Source of the DNA: Nocardia aurea
GTDB lineage: Bacteria; Actinomycetota; Actinomycetes; Mycobacteriales; Mycobacteriaceae
Assembly: GCF_003123685.1 (NCBI RefSeq)
Contig: NZ_QCYJ01000127.1
Coordinates: 1 to 64,000, forward strand
DNA: 64,000 nt
Direction: 5' to 3'
This document shows, piece after piece, positions 7,845-16,776 of this stretch (its first letter is position 1; each line of letters starts with the position of its first letter). A program made the translations under genes and the position numbers. The notes beneath the pieces are model-generated. The model had not been told where the DNA came from. It did no database searches and saw nothing but the letters and a program-made list of their open reading frames with translations.

Positions 7845-9551
7845 TCATTCCACCCCGATCTGCACCAGATCCTCCTGCTGCCCACCGGAATACACGGTGA
7901 CCTCGACTCCGGGGAAGCCGCGCGCGATATGCGCGGACAGTGCCCCGGCGAGTTCCTCCGGTGTACCGGCGCCCATCAGCAGGGTGACCAATTCTCCACC
8001 GAGACCGAGCATCCGATCCAACAGCGTCCGCCCCGCCGACAGTACGTCGCGCTCGATCAGCACCACGTCGTTGCCGACGAGTCCGAGCCCGTCGCCGGAT
8101 TCGCAGGTGCCGACCATCGTCAGCGCGCGATGCGCGGCCGCGCGCAGCGAACCCCAGCGCGTCGCCGCGGCCGCCTCCGACATGGCGAAGGCGTCATCCA
8201 CCGCGATCCGGCCCCGATCGTGGACGGCGAGCGCGGCCAGCCCCTGCACCATCGAGCCACTCGGCAGCATCAGCACATCGCGGCGCGCGTCACGCGCCGC
8301 GACACCGACCGCGACCAGTTCGTGCGCGGGCAACGCGCCGTTGGGCAGCACGAGTACTTCCCGATTCGGCATCCGCCGGATGGCGGTGAGCAGCGCGTCG
8401 GCGGTGATCGGCTCGTGCCCGCCGAGTACGACCGCGCCCGCGGCCTCGAACAGCACCGCCGCGCCCTCGCCCTCGGCGACGGCGAGAACCGCGCGATCCA
8501 CCGGCATGTCGGTCGCGTCCGAATGCCCGCCCTCCCGTGTATTGCGCGGATCGGCGGCGCAGTCGTCGTCGACGCGCGAAGCGGTGACGACGAAACTCTC
8601 GATACGGATCGCGGCGAGTGTCCCCGCCGCTATCCCCGCCTCGACGGCGGCGCCCGCGTCGGCGCAGTGCACGTGCGCCGACCACGATCCGTTGCCGTCG
8701 CCGACCACGCCGACCGAATCACCCAGTGCGGCGAGCCGATCACGCAGTGTCGCGACCCTGGTCTCGTCGGTGTCGGCGAGCAGGTACATCACCTCGAAAC
8801 ACGCCTCGGGCGAATCCGGCCCGGAATTCGCGTGTTCGGGATGCTCCCGGCCCGACACGACCTCGATATCGCCGGGCAGATAATCCGGCCGTGCGGGCGC
8901 TTCGCCCCTGATCACCGAGACCAGTCCGTCCAGCAGGACCACAAGTCCCCTGGCGCCCGCGTCCACCACACCGGCCTCGCGCAGTACGCCCAGCTGGGAG
9001 GGGGTGTCGCCGAGCGCTTTGGCCGCGCCGTCCGCCGCCGAGAGCGCGACCTCGGCGAGCGAGGTCCCCGACCGCGAGGCCGCGCTGGCCGCCGCGCATT
9101 CGAGCACCGTGAGGATCGTTCCCTCCACCGGTGAACTGAGCGCTCGGCGCACCAGCGACGACGCACGCTCGAGCGCGTCGGGCAGGGTGTCGGCGGTGAG
9201 GTCGCCGTCCCTGGTCGCCTCGGCGATCCCGCGCAGTACCTGCGTCAGGATGATGCCGGAGTTGCCGCGCGCACCCAGGGTGGCTCCCCGTGCCATCGCC
9301 GCCGCGACCTCGTAGGTGGACTGCGGATCAACGCGCGCCTGCGCCGCCTGCACGGCCGCGCGCATGGTGGCCAGCATGTTGGTGCCGGTGTCGGCGTCGG
9401 CGATCGGGAAGACGTTCAGCGCGTTGATCTCCTCGCGCCGCTGCTCCAGACCCGCGAGACAGGTCCACCCCCAGCGCAGCAGTGCCGTGCCGTCGATCGC
9501 GTCCCGCTCTGCCCGCACCGTCACCTCACTCCCATAGCCGTACCGCCGCAC
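7845..9551 (-). CDS. DAK2/DhaL domain-containing protein (fatty acid kinase FakA-like)
   Basis: The N-terminal DhaL (DAK2) domain carries ALNVFPIADADTGTNM, the metal/ATP-binding loop of dihydroxyacetone-kinase-like proteins; the canonical form is VPDGDTGTN, so the second acidic position is kept. The C-terminal half, including the GGHEPITADALLTAI region, resembles the DegV-partner part of FakA. FakA phosphorylates fatty acids bound to FakB in Firmicutes; the actinobacterial role is not settled. Start: GTG 9551 gives 568 residues, while GTG 9524 has a better ribosome site (GGGAGTGAG) and gives 559. Conserved beside recG and rpmB. Confidence 0.82.
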   Translation of the reverse strand: MRRYGYGSEVTVRAERDAIDGTALLRWGWTCLAGLEQRREEINALNVFPIADADTGTNMLATMRAAVQAAQARVDPQSTYEVAAAMARGATLGARGNSGIILTQVLRGIAEATRDGDLTADTLPDALERASSLVRRALSSPVEGTILTVLECAAASAASRSGTSLAEVALSAADGAAKALGDTPSQLGVLREAGVVDAGARGLVVLLDGLVSVIRGEAPARPDYLPGDIEVVSGREHPEHANSGPDSPEACFEVMYLLADTDETRVATLRDRLAALGDSVGVVGDGNGSWSAHVHCADAGAAVEAGIAAGTLAAIRIESFVVTASRVDDDCAADPRNTREGGHSDATDMPVDRAVLAVAEGEGAAVLFEAAGAVVLGGHEPITADALLTAIRRMPNREVLVLPNGALPAHELVAVGVAARDARRDVLMLPSGSMVQGLAALAVHDRGRIAVDDAFAMSEAAAATRWGSLRAAAHRALTMVGTCESGDGLGLVGNDVVLIERDVLSAGRTLLDRMLGLGGELVTLLMGAGTPEELAGALSAHIARGFPGVEVTVYSGGQQEDLVQIGVE

Positions 9552-9658
9552 CCGTTCCCCGCCAGGTTAGCGGGATATCCCGGCTCCGGATCGACGACAC
9601 CGACCGAGTACTGTTGCCGTGTGCCGGGTCGCCCCGGCCCGTACGCCCGATCACCGGT

Positions 9659-9688
9659 TTGGAGGATCGGGGGGCCGTTGGCTACCCT
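9659..9688 (+). promoter_or_regulatory. Candidate sigma-A promoter of rpmB
   Basis: TTGGAG (9659-9664), an 18-base spacer and TACCCT (9683-9688) lie in the divergent region between the DAK2 gene and rpmB. They predict a 5' untranslated region of about 130 bases. Pattern match only. Confidence 0.4.
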
Positions 9689-9821
9689 TGCAGGGTTGCC
9701 TCGCGCGGCCCGCCCCGGTTTGCGCTGGCCGACAGCTGTCGGCAGGGCACATCACGACATTGTTTCCGGACATGCTGCCGCGTTGCAGCGGTCCCCACTT
9801 GACATGAAGGAGTTCGCGACT

Positions 9822-10013
9822 ATGGCTGCCGTCTGCGACGTCTGCGCCAAGGGCCCCGGCTTCGGGAAGTCGGTCTCGCACTCGCACCGGCGTACCAACC
9901 GTCGCTGGAACCCGAATATCCAGACCGTCCGTGCCCAGGTTGCCCCCGGCAACACCCGCCGGATGAACGTGTGCACCTCGTGCCTGAAGGCCGGCAAGGT
10001 CGTCCGCGGCTGA
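9822..10013 (+). CDS. rpmB: 50S ribosomal protein L28
   Basis: 63 residues starting MAAVCDVCAKGPGFGKSVSH, the usual L28 opening, with a conserved RRTNRRWNPNIQ stretch. Two CxxC pairs (C5/C8 and C51/C54) make this the zinc-binding form; many actinobacteria also carry a cysteine-free, Zur-controlled paralogue elsewhere. The ATG at 9822 has GAAGGAG about 10 bases upstream. A good terminator follows. Divergent from the DAK2-recG unit, as in mycobacteria. Confidence 0.96.
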   Translation: MAAVCDVCAKGPGFGKSVSHSHRRTNRRWNPNIQTVRAQVAPGNTRRMNVCTSCLKAGKVVRG

Positions 10014-10122
10014 TTCGCCACGGACGATTCCGCACCGTTTCGGCGGTACGGCACTCGACCCGGATCCGTGAACCATTCGGATACCCGTATGGTTCCGCGT
10101 CCGGTCGAGCGATGATCGAACG

Positions 10123-10155
10123 AAGCCCCGATACTCGCTTCGAGTGCCGGGGCTT
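10123..10155 (+). terminator. Terminator after rpmB
   Basis: AAGCCCCG (10123-10130) pairs with CGGGGCTT (10148-10155), with an inner ACTCG/CGAGT stem, followed by ATTCGTGTT. It sits about 110 bases after rpmB and just before the acetyltransferase gene. Confidence 0.75.
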
Positions 10156-10179
10156 ATTCGTGTTCGAGGACGGGCGACG

Positions 10180-10686
10180 ATGAGCGGCTGGCGCGTCGAA
10201 CCGCTGACCGCCGAACACACCTTCGGCCTGGCCGAATGCCACATCTCCTGCTGGCGCGAGGCCTACGACGATCTGGTGCCGAGACATGTGCTCGACGCCT
10301 TCGACGTCGATCGCAGGGCCGCGCAGTGGGAACGCATGCGCGTCAAGTATCCGCACGGCACCCATATCGCGCTGTCCGGCGACACCGTCATCGGATTCGC
10401 GAGCGTGGGTGCGCCGAAGGACACACCGGCCGCGTCGGAGCTCGAACTCACCGCGCTCTACGTCCGCGCGTCCTGGTACGGCACCGGCGTGGCCGACGAT
10501 CTCATCGGCATCGCGCTGCCCGACGACCTGCGCTGTTCGCTGTGGGTCTTCGACGAGAACCCGCGCGCGCAGGCCTTCTACCGCAGGCACGGCTTCGTCT
10601 TCGACGGCGCGCGCAAGATCGAGGATTTCACCCCCGCGCTGATGGTCCGCATGGTGCGCGCCCCGGGACGGGACGACCTGCGCTGA
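10180..10686 (+). CDS. GNAT-family N-acetyltransferase
   Basis: 168 residues from ATG 10180. The fold signature is readable: a CHISCWREAYDDLVP helix near the N-terminus, a central strand with ELTALYVRASWYGTGVAD, where the acetyl-CoA pyrophosphate loop normally reads R/QxxGxG/A and here keeps YGTGV, and a final ENPRAQAFYRRHGFVFDG helix-strand typical of GNATs. The substrate cannot be read from sequence. It sits between rpmB and a crotonase, a position without an equivalent in M. tuberculosis as I recall it, so probably a local insertion. Confidence 0.85.
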   Translation: MSGWRVEPLTAEHTFGLAECHISCWREAYDDLVPRHVLDAFDVDRRAAQWERMRVKYPHGTHIALSGDTVIGFASVGAPKDTPAASELELTALYVRASWYGTGVADDLIGIALPDDLRCSLWVFDENPRAQAFYRRHGFVFDGARKIEDFTPALMVRMVRAPGRDDLR

Positions 10687-10745
10687 CCCCGATTTCGGTG
10701 GGCGGGGCGTTGGCCCGCACCGAGCCGGAGGATAGTGTGCGAAAT

Positions 10746-11534
10746 ATGACCTCCACCGAGCAGACCGATTACGTCACCGACGTCGACGGCGTTCTCCAGA
10801 TCACCATTGCCACCGCCGCGAACGGCACCTCGATGGATTTCGCGGGTATCAACGCGGGTAACGCCGCACTGCGCGCACCCGGATTCGACGCGGGCGCGAT
10901 CCTGCTCACCGGTTCGGGCGCCAATTTCTGCGCGGGCGGCGACGTTCGCGGTTTCGCCGCCGCGCAGGACCGTTCCGTCCATATCCACGGTCTCGCGACC
11001 GATCTGCACGAATTCGTGCGCGCGCTCGACGCCGCCAGGGTCCCCGTGATCGCCGCCGTGCACGGCTGGGCGGCGGGCGCGGGTATGAGCCTGGTGCTCG
11101 CGGCCGATATCGCCATCGGCGGCTCCTCGACCAAGATGCGCCCCGCCTACCCCGGCATCGGACTGAGCCCCGATGGCGGCATGTCCTGGCTACTGCCGCG
11201 CATCGTCGGCACCGGCCGCGCGAGCGAGATCCTGCTCACCGACGCCATCCTCGATGCCGAGGAGGCGCGGCGCCTGGGCATCCTGAGCCGGATCGTCGAG
11301 GACGAGCAGGTCCTCGCCGAGGCGCGCGCACTCGCCACCACCCTGGCCAACGGCCCTCGATCCACCCACGCCAGCATCAAGAAGCTGCTCGTGCAATCCA
11401 AGACCGCGTCGTTGAGCGAACAGCTCGACAGCGAACGGGAAGCCATCGCGACCGCCGCCGCCAGCCCCGCGGGCCGCGAGGGCGTCGACGCGTTCGCCCA
11501 GAAGCGCAAGCCGAACTACGCCGGCCAGGCCTGA
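10746..11534 (+). CDS. Enoyl-CoA hydratase/isomerase family protein, PaaG-like
   Basis: 262-residue crotonase fold. The oxyanion-hole loops are GSGANFCAGGD and HGWAAGAGMSL. The active-site loop reads GIGLSPDGGMSW: the Asp-Gly-Gly pattern is that of the PaaG-type isomerases (GLVPDxGG) rather than the two-glutamate enoyl-CoA hydratases, so an isomerase on a CoA-thioester is more likely than a plain hydratase. ATG 10746 is chosen; GTG 10737 is 3 codons upstream in frame. Convergent with the alpha/beta hydrolase gene across a short hairpin. Confidence 0.85.
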   Translation: MTSTEQTDYVTDVDGVLQITIATAANGTSMDFAGINAGNAALRAPGFDAGAILLTGSGANFCAGGDVRGFAAAQDRSVHIHGLATDLHEFVRALDAARVPVIAAVHGWAAGAGMSLVLAADIAIGGSSTKMRPAYPGIGLSPDGGMSWLLPRIVGTGRASEILLTDAILDAEEARRLGILSRIVEDEQVLAEARALATTLANGPRSTHASIKKLLVQSKTASLSEQLDSEREAIATAAASPAGREGVDAFAQKRKPNYAGQA

Positions 11535-11546
11535 TCCGAAACCGGT

Positions 11547-11575
11547 TCGCACCCGCCGATACCCGGTGGGTGCGA
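11547..11575. terminator. Hairpin between convergent crotonase and hydrolase genes
   Basis: TCGCACCC (11547-11554) pairs with GGGTGCGA (11568-11575) in the 43-base convergent gap. It could serve both strands; there is no T-run. Confidence 0.5.
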
Positions 11576-11577
11576 TC

Positions 11578-12453
11578 TCAGCTCGGCGTGCTCAGCACGA
11601 AATCGATGACGGCTTCGGTGAACGCGTCGTTGTCGTCACCGGCCGCCGTGTGCGCGGCTCCGCCGATCTCGGCGATCCGCACGTGCGGCACGAGTTCCTG
11701 GAACGCGGCGGCGCCCTCGGCACTGACCACGTCGGACCGCATGCCGCGCACCAGCATCACCGGGATCGTGAGTTTCGCGGCGGCGGCTTCCATGTCCTCG
11801 GTCATCAGGGTGGCGTCCTCGACCCGGTCCGACAGCATGCCCGGATCCCAGTGCCAGTACCAGCGGCCGTCGCGTTCGCGCAGATTCCGCAGCAGACCGT
11901 CGGTATTCTTCGGACGCGGCCGGTGCGGCATGTACTCCGCGACCGCGTCGGCGGCCTGGTCGACGGTGTCGAACCCGTCGCGATGTTTGCTCAAGAAATC
12001 GAGCACGCGGGCGACACCCTCGTTTTCCGGGCGCGTGACGATATCGACGAGCACCAGCGCGCCGATCGCCGCACCGCCCGGCACCTCGGTGGCGAGCAGA
12101 CCGGTGATACCGCCCATACTCGCGCCGACGACCACCGCGGGGTTCTCCGGGGTCGCGCCGAGCTGATCCAGTACCGCGACCAGGTCGTCGACCATGGTCG
12201 TTCTCCGGTAGTCGCGGTCCTTCGCCCATTCGCTGTCGCCGTGGCCGCGCGCGTCCAGGGTGACGACGCGCATTCCGGCGAGCCCGAGTGTGGCACCGGT
12301 CAGCTTCCAGGAATGCCGGGTCTGACCGCCGCCGTGCAGGAAGACGACGAGCCTGCCGTCGACCGGCCCGAAGTGGTCACCGGCCAGCTCGATCCCACCC
12401 GAACCACGCAGCCGCAGCCGAACCGGTTCGAGGAGATTGTTCGCTTTACTCAC
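11578..12453 (-). CDS. Alpha/beta hydrolase
   Basis: 291 residues. The oxyanion strand reads VVFLHGGGQTRHSW and the nucleophile elbow is VVGASMGGITG (Ser of GxSMGG). The DARGHGDSEW loop is typical of the epoxide hydrolase/haloperoxidase-like branch, and the catalytic His is probably in GGAAHTAAGDDNDAF near the C-terminus. The acid residue should lie after strand 6, in the VRGMRSDVVS region. No signal peptide, so cytosolic. Substrate unknown. Confidence 0.88.
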   Translation of the reverse strand: MSKANNLLEPVRLRLRGSGGIELAGDHFGPVDGRLVVFLHGGGQTRHSWKLTGATLGLAGMRVVTLDARGHGDSEWAKDRDYRRTTMVDDLVAVLDQLGATPENPAVVVGASMGGITGLLATEVPGGAAIGALVLVDIVTRPENEGVARVLDFLSKHRDGFDTVDQAADAVAEYMPHRPRPKNTDGLLRNLRERDGRWYWHWDPGMLSDRVEDATLMTEDMEAAAAKLTIPVMLVRGMRSDVVSAEGAAAFQELVPHVRIAEIGGAAHTAAGDDNDAFTEAVIDFVLSTPS

Positions 12454-12510
12454 GATCTGAGGATCGCACAGTGCCGAATCCGGTCACGCGCGAGCCTCGT
12501 GGATCGGATT

Positions 12511-12762
12511 TCAGCAGTTCAGCTTGGTACCGCTGAAGGTGTTCTGGAACAGGCAGGTGACCTTGGCGTTGACGCCCGAGGAGATGGTCGAGGAACCGGT
12601 GGAGGTGAATTCCTCGCCGACCGGTGCGGCGGCGGTATCGGTGGCGGGTTCGAGCGCGAGCCCGGACGCGCCTGCGACGGAGGTGCCGCCCGCCAGTGCG
12701 GCGCACAGGGCGAGAGTGGCTGTGGTGCCGCGCAGCGCGCCGCGAACGGTTCGGTTGTGCAT
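12511..12762 (-). CDS. Small secreted protein, unknown function
   Basis: 83 residues. Basic N-terminus (MHNRTVRGALRG), a hydrophobic core (TATLALCAALAGGTSVAG) and an Ala-x-Gly-type cleavage site near residue 33 form a clear signal peptide, leaving a mature protein of about 50 residues. The mature part has two cysteines (CLFQNTFSGTKLNC) at the very C-terminus, able to make one disulfide. The ribosome site GAGGAGCATCTCC lies just before ATG 12762. I do not recognise the family. It lies between the hydrolase and ung, both on the same strand. Confidence 0.72.
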   Translation of the reverse strand: MHNRTVRGALRGTTATLALCAALAGGTSVAGASGLALEPATDTAAAPVGEEFTSTGSSTISSGVNAKVTCLFQNTFSGTKLNC

Positions 12763-12830
12763 GGAGATGCTCCTCGGTTGGATCCGGTACTGCGGGTCGT
12801 GCTTCCCGGCGAAGGCCGGAAGGTGGATGG

Positions 12831-13514
12831 TCAGGGCAGGCGCCAGTCGACAGGTTCGGCACCCAGTTCGTCGAGCAGTTCGTTCACCCGGGAGAACGGC
12901 CGGGAGCCGAAGAACCCGCGCGAGGCCGACAGCGGCGAGGGATGCGCGGATTCGATGAAGGGGACTTCGGCGGCGGCGAGCGTCGGCTTGAGCGTCGACG
13001 CGTCACGGCCCCACAGGATGGCGACCAGCGGCTCGTCCCTGGCGACCAGGGCGCGGATCGCCTGTTCGGTCACCGCCTCCCAGCCTTTGCCGCGATGCGA
13101 GGCCGCCTTGCCCGGCTGCACCGTGAGCACGCGATTGAGCAGCAGCACACCCTGATCCGCCCACGGGCTCAGATCGCCGCAGCTCGGGGTGGGGTGGCCG
13201 AGATCCTTGGCGAGTTCGGCGAAGATATTGACGAGGCTGCGCGGCACCGGCGAAACATCGGGTGCGACAGAGAAACTCAGGCCGACGGCGTGGCCGGGAG
13301 TCGGGTACGGATCCTGACCGACGACGAGCACGCGGACCTGGTCGAACGGGCGCTGGAAAGCGCGTAGCACGTTGTCGCCCGCGGGCAGGTAACCCCGGCC
13401 CTCGGCGTTCTCCGTGCGCAGGAACTCTCCCATGGTCGCGATCTGCTCGGCGACCGGTTCCAGTGCGCGCGCCCAGCCCGCATCCATGATTTCCGACAAT
13501 GGTTTACCGCCCAT
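12831..13514 (-). CDS. ung: Uracil-DNA glycosylase, family 1
   Basis: Removes uracil from DNA at the start of base excision repair. 227 residues with the water-activating motif GQDPYPTPGHAVGLSFS (catalytic Asp) and the C-terminal DNA-intercalation/His motif HPSPLSASRGFFGS. It starts 11 bases after the thiL stop, so thiL-ung form an operon, the same order as in M. tuberculosis. Confidence 0.97.
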   Translation of the reverse strand: MGGKPLSEIMDAGWARALEPVAEQIATMGEFLRTENAEGRGYLPAGDNVLRAFQRPFDQVRVLVVGQDPYPTPGHAVGLSFSVAPDVSPVPRSLVNIFAELAKDLGHPTPSCGDLSPWADQGVLLLNRVLTVQPGKAASHRGKGWEAVTEQAIRALVARDEPLVAILWGRDASTLKPTLAAAEVPFIESAHPSPLSASRGFFGSRPFSRVNELLDELGAEPVDWRLP

Positions 13515-13525
13515 GACCGCACAAC

Positions 13526-14557
13526 CTATCGTGGCTCGGCCGCCGCCGCAGAGTCCGCCCCACCGAACGATTCCCAGCCGCCACTGCCCGGCCGCACCAC
13601 ACCGTCGACGGTAACGCCGTGACCTGCGAGCACGCGTCCGACGGCGTGCCAGCCGGGCGGCGGCGAGACCTCGGCGGGCCAGGCCGCGGCGAACGCGTGC
13701 TCCTCACCGCCCGCCAGAATCCATTGCGCCGCATCGGCATCCAGCGCTCGCGCGATCGACTCCAGGACCGGATCGCGCAACGTTGACGAGTCCAGGTCGA
13801 TCCGCACGCCCGAGGCCGAGGCGATATGCCCGAGATCGGCCAGCAGACCGTCGGAGATATCGGTGAGCGCGTGCGGCGCGCTCGGCCCCGAACCCGGGCC
13901 GGACGCCGGATCGCCGTGCAGGAACTCCAGCACCGAGGCATAGGGCGGCTGTGGAACACGATGGGCGGCAACGACTTCGGTGAACCGTTCGATATCGGCT
14001 CCGGCGGCGAGTACCGCGAGTCCCGCGGCCGACCAGCCGAGTCTGCCCGCCACCGCGATGGTGTCACCGGCGCGGGCGCCGGATCTGGTGACGGGAGCGC
14101 GGCCGCGCAGATCGCCGAACGCGGTGATCGACAGGACCAGTTCCTGGCTGCGCACGAGGTCGCCGCCCGCGATGGATCCGCCCGCCCTGCCCGCTTCCTC
14201 CCACAGTCCGTCGGCCAGACCGTCGATCAGCTCCAGCGGCGTGTCCGCCGGGCAGCCCAGCGCCACCACGAACGCCGTCGGCACCGCGCCCATCGCGACG
14301 ACATCGGCCGCGTTCTGCGCGATGGCCTTGCGGCCGATATCGCGTGGACTCGACCAGTCGAGCCGGAAATGCCGTCCCTGCACCAGCATGTCGGTGGTCA
14401 CCACGAAACGCCCGTCCGGCGCGGCCACCAGGGCGGCGTCGTCGCCCGGCCCGAGCAGCACGCCCGCGGCCTGCACCCGGCCCGCGTTCATCCGGTCGAT
14501 GAGCGCGAACTCGCCCAGCTCGCCGACCGTCCGTGGCGTCGCGCTCTCGCTGATGAC
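13526..14557 (-). CDS. thiL: Thiamine-monophosphate kinase
   Basis: Phosphorylates thiamine monophosphate to thiamine diphosphate. The family N-terminus TVGELGEFALIDRM is followed by the Mg-ATP loop GPGDDAALV and the second metal motif TTDMLVQGRHF; the C-terminal ALTDISDGLLADL is the characteristic ligand loop. Starts are odd: where family proteins begin, the codons are GTC (14555-14557) and ATC (14552-14554), with a good GGGAAGGA site just upstream. The nearest canonical in-frame starts are GTG 14647 (373 residues) and an internal ATG 14491 that would delete the GELGEF motif. I place the start at 14557 with reserve. Followed by ung after 11 bases. Confidence 0.88.
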   Translation of the reverse strand, partial: VISESATPRTVGELGEFALIDRMNAGRVQAAGVLLGPGDDAALVAAPDGRFVVTTDMLVQGRHFRLDWSSPRDIGRKAIAQNAADVVAMGAVPTAFVVALGCPADTPLELIDGLADGLWEEAGRAGGSIAGGDLVRSQELVLSITAFGDLRGRAPVTRSGARAGDTIAVAGRLGWSAAGLAVLAAGADIERFTEVVAAHRVPQPPYASVLEFLHGDPASGPGSGPSAPHALTDISDGLLADLGHIASASGVRIDLDSSTLRDPVLESIARALDADAAQWILAGGEEHAFAAAWPAEVSPPPGWHAVGRVLAGHGVTVDGVVRPGSGGWESFGGADSAAAAEPR

Positions 14558-14730
14558 CGAATCCTTCCCGAGGTGGATCGCCCGGCCCGGGCACCGTGCC
14601 GGGCGAAAACGGGTCGACGGTACCCTGTCCAGGGCAATCGAGACCACCGGACCGGTGCGCGGCGCCTGGCACGACCGCGGGAGACCGGTACGGCGACGCG
14701 CTCGGCGAATCGGAAAGAAGGTCGGTAGGG

Positions 14731-15525
14731 ATGGCGGCGGACTCGTCGGACAAGGACTCGACGGCGACACCGTCACCGGCGGACGACCCCGCCGTCGGCC
14801 CGAACGAGTCCGCGAACGAGATGGCCGACAGTTCCTCGGAGCCTTTCGTGCCCTCGGAGCCCTCTGCGACCTCCGTGCCCTCCGCACCCTCCAAGCCTTC
14901 CGCGACCTCCGAGACCTCCGTGCGTTCCGCGACCTCCGCGACCGAAGCGGACGACACCGAGGCATCCGAAGCCGACACCGGCCAGACCGACACCGCCGCC
15001 TACCCACCCGCGCTGATCGCCACCGCCGTCGCCCTGCCGGTCGTGCTCGTGGTCGCGGTTCTGATCGCGGCGGTCATGGCCAGGAATATGCCGACCGAAC
15101 ACGAACCGCTGGTGCTGGGCCCGGTGCCCGCGCCCGCCGCGGACGGACCGGCCTGCACGAGCCTGCTGCCCGCGCTGCCCGCCGCGCTCGACGACTACAC
15201 CAAGGCCCAGTTGGTGGAACCCGCGCCGCCCGCCACCCGCGCGTGGCAGCGCGAGGACGGCGCGACGATCGTGCTGCGCTGCGGCCTGGACCGCCCGCTG
15301 GAATTCAACCGCGCCTCCCCCCTGCAACTGGTGAACAACGTGCAATGGTTCGAGGTGCGCGACCCGGCCGGGTCGGCGAGCACGTGGTTCGTCGTCGACC
15401 GGGAGACCTACATCGCGCTGACCGTCCCCGACGGTTCCGGACCGACGCCGTTGCAGGAAGTCTCCGACGCCATCACCGCGAATCTGCCGGAACGCGCCCT
15501 CGATCCGGGTCCGCTCCCCAACTGA
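14731..15525 (+). CDS. DUF3515 membrane-anchored protein
   Basis: 264 residues from ATG 14731 (GGTCGGTAGGG upstream). An N-terminal Ser/Thr/Pro/Glu-rich region of about 85 residues (PSEPSATSVPSAPSKPSATS) is followed by one membrane helix (LIATAVALPVVLVVAVLIAA) and an extracytoplasmic DUF3515 domain with two conserved cysteines (PACTSLLPALP and VLRCGL) that could form a disulfide. Function unknown; it is conserved between thiL and ddl in mycobacteria (around Rv2980). The low-complexity tail looks disordered and could be a target for phosphorylation. Confidence 0.85.
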   Translation: MAADSSDKDSTATPSPADDPAVGPNESANEMADSSSEPFVPSEPSATSVPSAPSKPSATSETSVRSATSATEADDTEASEADTGQTDTAAYPPALIATAVALPVVLVVAVLIAAVMARNMPTEHEPLVLGPVPAPAADGPACTSLLPALPAALDDYTKAQLVEPAPPATRAWQREDGATIVLRCGLDRPLEFNRASPLQLVNNVQWFEVRDPAGSASTWFVVDRETYIALTVPDGSGPTPLQEVSDAITANLPERALDPGPLPN

Positions 15526-15592
15526 GGCACGCCGCCGGACCGAGACCGCGCCGGATCGGCCCGAGCGACCGCCGTCGACGGCGCGCACGTGC

Positions 15593-16699
15593 TCAGCGCA
15601 GGCCGGTCCCCCGCGCCATCGCCGTCTCGATCAACGTGGAGACGAGTTTCGCGTAGTCCAGTCCACTGGCTTCCCACATCCGCGGGTAGAGCGAGATCGC
15701 GGTGAAGCCGGGCATCGTGTTGATCTCGTTGAGCACCGGGCCGTTCTCGGTGACGAAGAAATCGACGCGAGCCAGGCCCTGGCAGTCGAGTGCGCGGAAG
15801 GCGCGCACCGCGAGGTCGCGGATCAGCTCGGAGGTGTCGTCGTCGAGATCGGCGGGGACATCGAGTTCGCAGATATCGTCGACGTATTTGGTCTCGTAGT
15901 CGTAGAACCCGGCGTCCGCCGAACCGGCGACGTCGGCCGTCGGCATCCGGATCTCGGCGACCACGCTGGCCTCGATCCGGCCGTCCGGGAATTCCAATAC
16001 GCCGCATTCGACTTCGCGCCCGACGATGCCCGCCTCGACGATGACCTTCGGATCGTGCGCCCGCGCCGTGGCGATCGCGCCGTCGAGCGCGGCCCAGTCG
16101 GTCACCTTGGTGATGCCGATCGAGGAACCAGCGCGCGCGGGTTTGACGAACACGGGCAGTCCGAGTTGCGCGCGCTGCTTCTCGGTCAGCGTCTCGACGC
16201 CGGGACGCAGCACCACCTGACTGCCGATCGGCAGTCCCTCGGCGGCGAACAGTTTCTTGGTGAATTCCTTGTCCATACCGGCCGCGCTGGCCAGCACTCC
16301 CGGACCGACGTACGGGATGCCCGCGAGTTCGAGCATGCCCTGCAGGGTGCCGTCCTCGCCGAAGGGACCGTGCAGGATCGGGAACACCACGTCGACCGAG
16401 CCGAGCGCGACACCCGGTGCGTCGAGGGCCACGAGCGCGCCGGACCGTTTCGGGTCGGCGGCGAGGGTGAGGGCGGTACCGGAGCTGTCGACCGCGGGCA
16501 ATTCCTTGTCGCGCAACCCGAGCGACGCGATGTCGGCGCCGCCGAGCACCCAGCTGCCCTCGGTGGTGATGCCGATGGGGACGGCCTCGTACTTGTCCGG
16601 GTCCAGGTTGCGTAGCACGCTGCCCGCCGATACGCACGACACGGCGTGCTCATTGCTCCGCCCGCCGAACACGACAGCCACCTTGATCCGGTTCGTCAT
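15593..16699 (-). CDS. ddl: D-alanine--D-alanine ligase
   Basis: Makes the D-Ala-D-Ala dipeptide for peptidoglycan precursors; target of D-cycloserine. 368 residues, close to the mycobacterial enzyme. ATP-grasp features: VVFGGRSNEHAVS at the N-terminus, HGPFGEDGTLQGML, the central PVFVKPARAGSSIGITKV grasp loop, and the metal site near RVDFFVTENGPVLNEINTMPG. ATG 16699 starts the typical NRIKVAVVFGG sequence. Convergent with the DUF3515 gene. Confidence 0.97.
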   Translation of the reverse strand: MTNRIKVAVVFGGRSNEHAVSCVSAGSVLRNLDPDKYEAVPIGITTEGSWVLGGADIASLGLRDKELPAVDSSGTALTLAADPKRSGALVALDAPGVALGSVDVVFPILHGPFGEDGTLQGMLELAGIPYVGPGVLASAAGMDKEFTKKLFAAEGLPIGSQVVLRPGVETLTEKQRAQLGLPVFVKPARAGSSIGITKVTDWAALDGAIATARAHDPKVIVEAGIVGREVECGVLEFPDGRIEASVVAEIRMPTADVAGSADAGFYDYETKYVDDICELDVPADLDDDTSELIRDLAVRAFRALDCQGLARVDFFVTENGPVLNEINTMPGFTAISLYPRMWEASGLDYAKLVSTLIETAMARGTGLR

Positions 16700-16776
16700 G
16701 GTGGGAACCGTACCCGTTTCGGGCGCGCGATACCGGTCCCGGCCCTATCATGCCGGGCTGTTGTCGCCCCGGAAGA

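Noticed and set aside
5850..9134. Very long rightward open frame across recG and the DAK2 gene
   Set aside because: It mirrors two well-identified genes on the other strand and has the composition of an antisense frame.
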